Below are positions 63,576-64,000 of a stretch of DNA of 64,000 nucleotides, in pieces. Source of the stretch: Mermis nigrescens (Eukaryota > Nematoda > Enoplea > Mermithida > Mermithidae); contig JAVLUZ010000323.1 in the NCBI GenBank assembly GCA_036768485.1, positions 186,001 to 250,000 of the forward strand, read 5' to 3'. Made by a program: the position numbers and the translations under genes. The number at the start of each line of letters is the position of its first letter. Position 1 is the stretch's first letter. The notes beneath the pieces are model-generated. The model searched no databases, had not been told where the DNA came from, and worked only from the letters and a program-made list of their open reading frames with translations.

Positions 63576-64000
63576 GTAATTGGGCGTTTGAATTTGATTT
63601 TTATACGATTTTAATATTTATATATTCTGATATTTTTACTTTTTTATCCCTTTCGCGAAATTAAATGATTTTTGTGATTTTAAAAAAGAAAATTTCGGAA
63701 AAAAACATCAAATTGTTCGTAGCTATCTAATTTGACGAGCTTCGTGCACGCGCACGAAGGCGTGGGGGTTGTGGGTATACACCCCTTAGAAGGCCGAATA
63801 CCCCCCCCCAAAAAAAACACCAAAATACCCCATTACTGAAGTCAACCTTTGGAAATTTCTTCGTTTTTTCGCAAATTTTGGATGCCAATGGATAGTGCAA
63901 TGAGAAACGTTTAAAAATGGTGTTTTTCGCCAAATAACCATTTTTAAGGCCATTTTTTGACCATTGAAAAATCTTGCACCCCCAGAATTTCGGTGCTGCC
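63576..64000 (+). other. Start of intron 30 (continues beyond window)
   Basis: AT-rich DNA, then a reversed family A repeat reaching the window edge. Confidence 0.6.
63765..64000 (-). repeat. Family A dispersed repeat, copy 7, cut by window edge
   Basis: Contains GATGCCAATGGATAGTGC and ends CTTGCACCCCCAGAATTTCGGTGCTGCC at the edge, the reverse of the GGTGGGCAGCACC end seen at 51715. Confidence 0.7.

Larger units (their letters stand above)
61096..63371 (+). other. Intron 29 (2.3 kb)
   Basis: Contains a reversed CAGGCACGTA MITE (61169-61336), a minisatellite (61970-62215), a family B repeat (62285-62575) and a diverged reversed family B-like segment (about 62860-63150). No exon seen. Confidence 0.6.

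Noticed and set aside
1..64000. CRISPR arrays, bacterial operons, prophage or defence systems
   Set aside because: Spliceosomal introns, intron phases and the animal channel gene show a eukaryotic locus. The tandem repeats have no CRISPR-like conserved repeat with unique equal-length spacers.
1..64000. tRNA or rRNA genes
   Set aside because: I noticed no cloverleaf with a GGTTCGAATCC-type arm or conserved rRNA sequence; a tRNAscan-SE run would be needed to be certain.

Overview
This is a eukaryotic, clearly metazoan, AT-rich window. It has no operons, ribosome binding sites or bacterial features. I recognise one host gene, on the + strand, running through almost the whole window: the pore-forming alpha-1 subunit of a Cav2-type (non-L-type, presynaptic) voltage-gated calcium channel, the family of Drosophila cacophony, C. 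elegans unc-2 and vertebrate CACNA1A/B/E. I reconstructed 30 exons by reading splice sites and matching exon phases. Together they hold about 4.35 kb of coding sequence (about 1450 residues), from a putative N-terminal exon at 1684 to the voltage sensor of domain IV at 63575. The gene leaves the window at the right edge, so IVS5, the fourth pore loop, IVS6 and the C-terminal tail are absent. The organism is most likely an invertebrate, because the II-III linker is far too short for a vertebrate synprint region. It also retains a minor (U12) spliceosome intron. I cannot name the species.

Layout: 1-1683, 5' flank. 1684-2228, GC-rich putative first coding exon, then an 8.2 kb intron. 10425-23758, domain I (S1 to S6) and the beta-subunit-binding AID motif. 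27992-28955, I-II linker. 30809-38513, domain II. 38579-40558, short II-III linker. 42445-54657, domain III. 60542-63575, III-IV linker and domain IV S1 to S4. The three visible pore loops carry TMEGW, TGEDW and TTGEGW, i.e. the glutamates of a calcium-selective filter.

The introns hold most of the DNA and are full of short non-autonomous transposons. Several have terminal inverted repeats and 8-bp target duplications typical of hAT elements, some nested in one another. There are also a Tc1/mariner-like pair of ends, minisatellites, long degenerate tandem arrays and simple repeats. I saw no transposase or reverse transcriptase and no second host gene.

The assembly is imperfect. A 562-base N gap (49089-49650) is flanked by two diverged direct copies of the same 2.6 kb segment, including two exons, most simply read as unmerged contig ends. 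Two other exons each lack a single base. The most notable biology is an AT-AC intron with textbook U12 signals between the N-terminus and IS1, and a transposon inserted at the end of the IIIS6 exon, where no usable GT donor remains.
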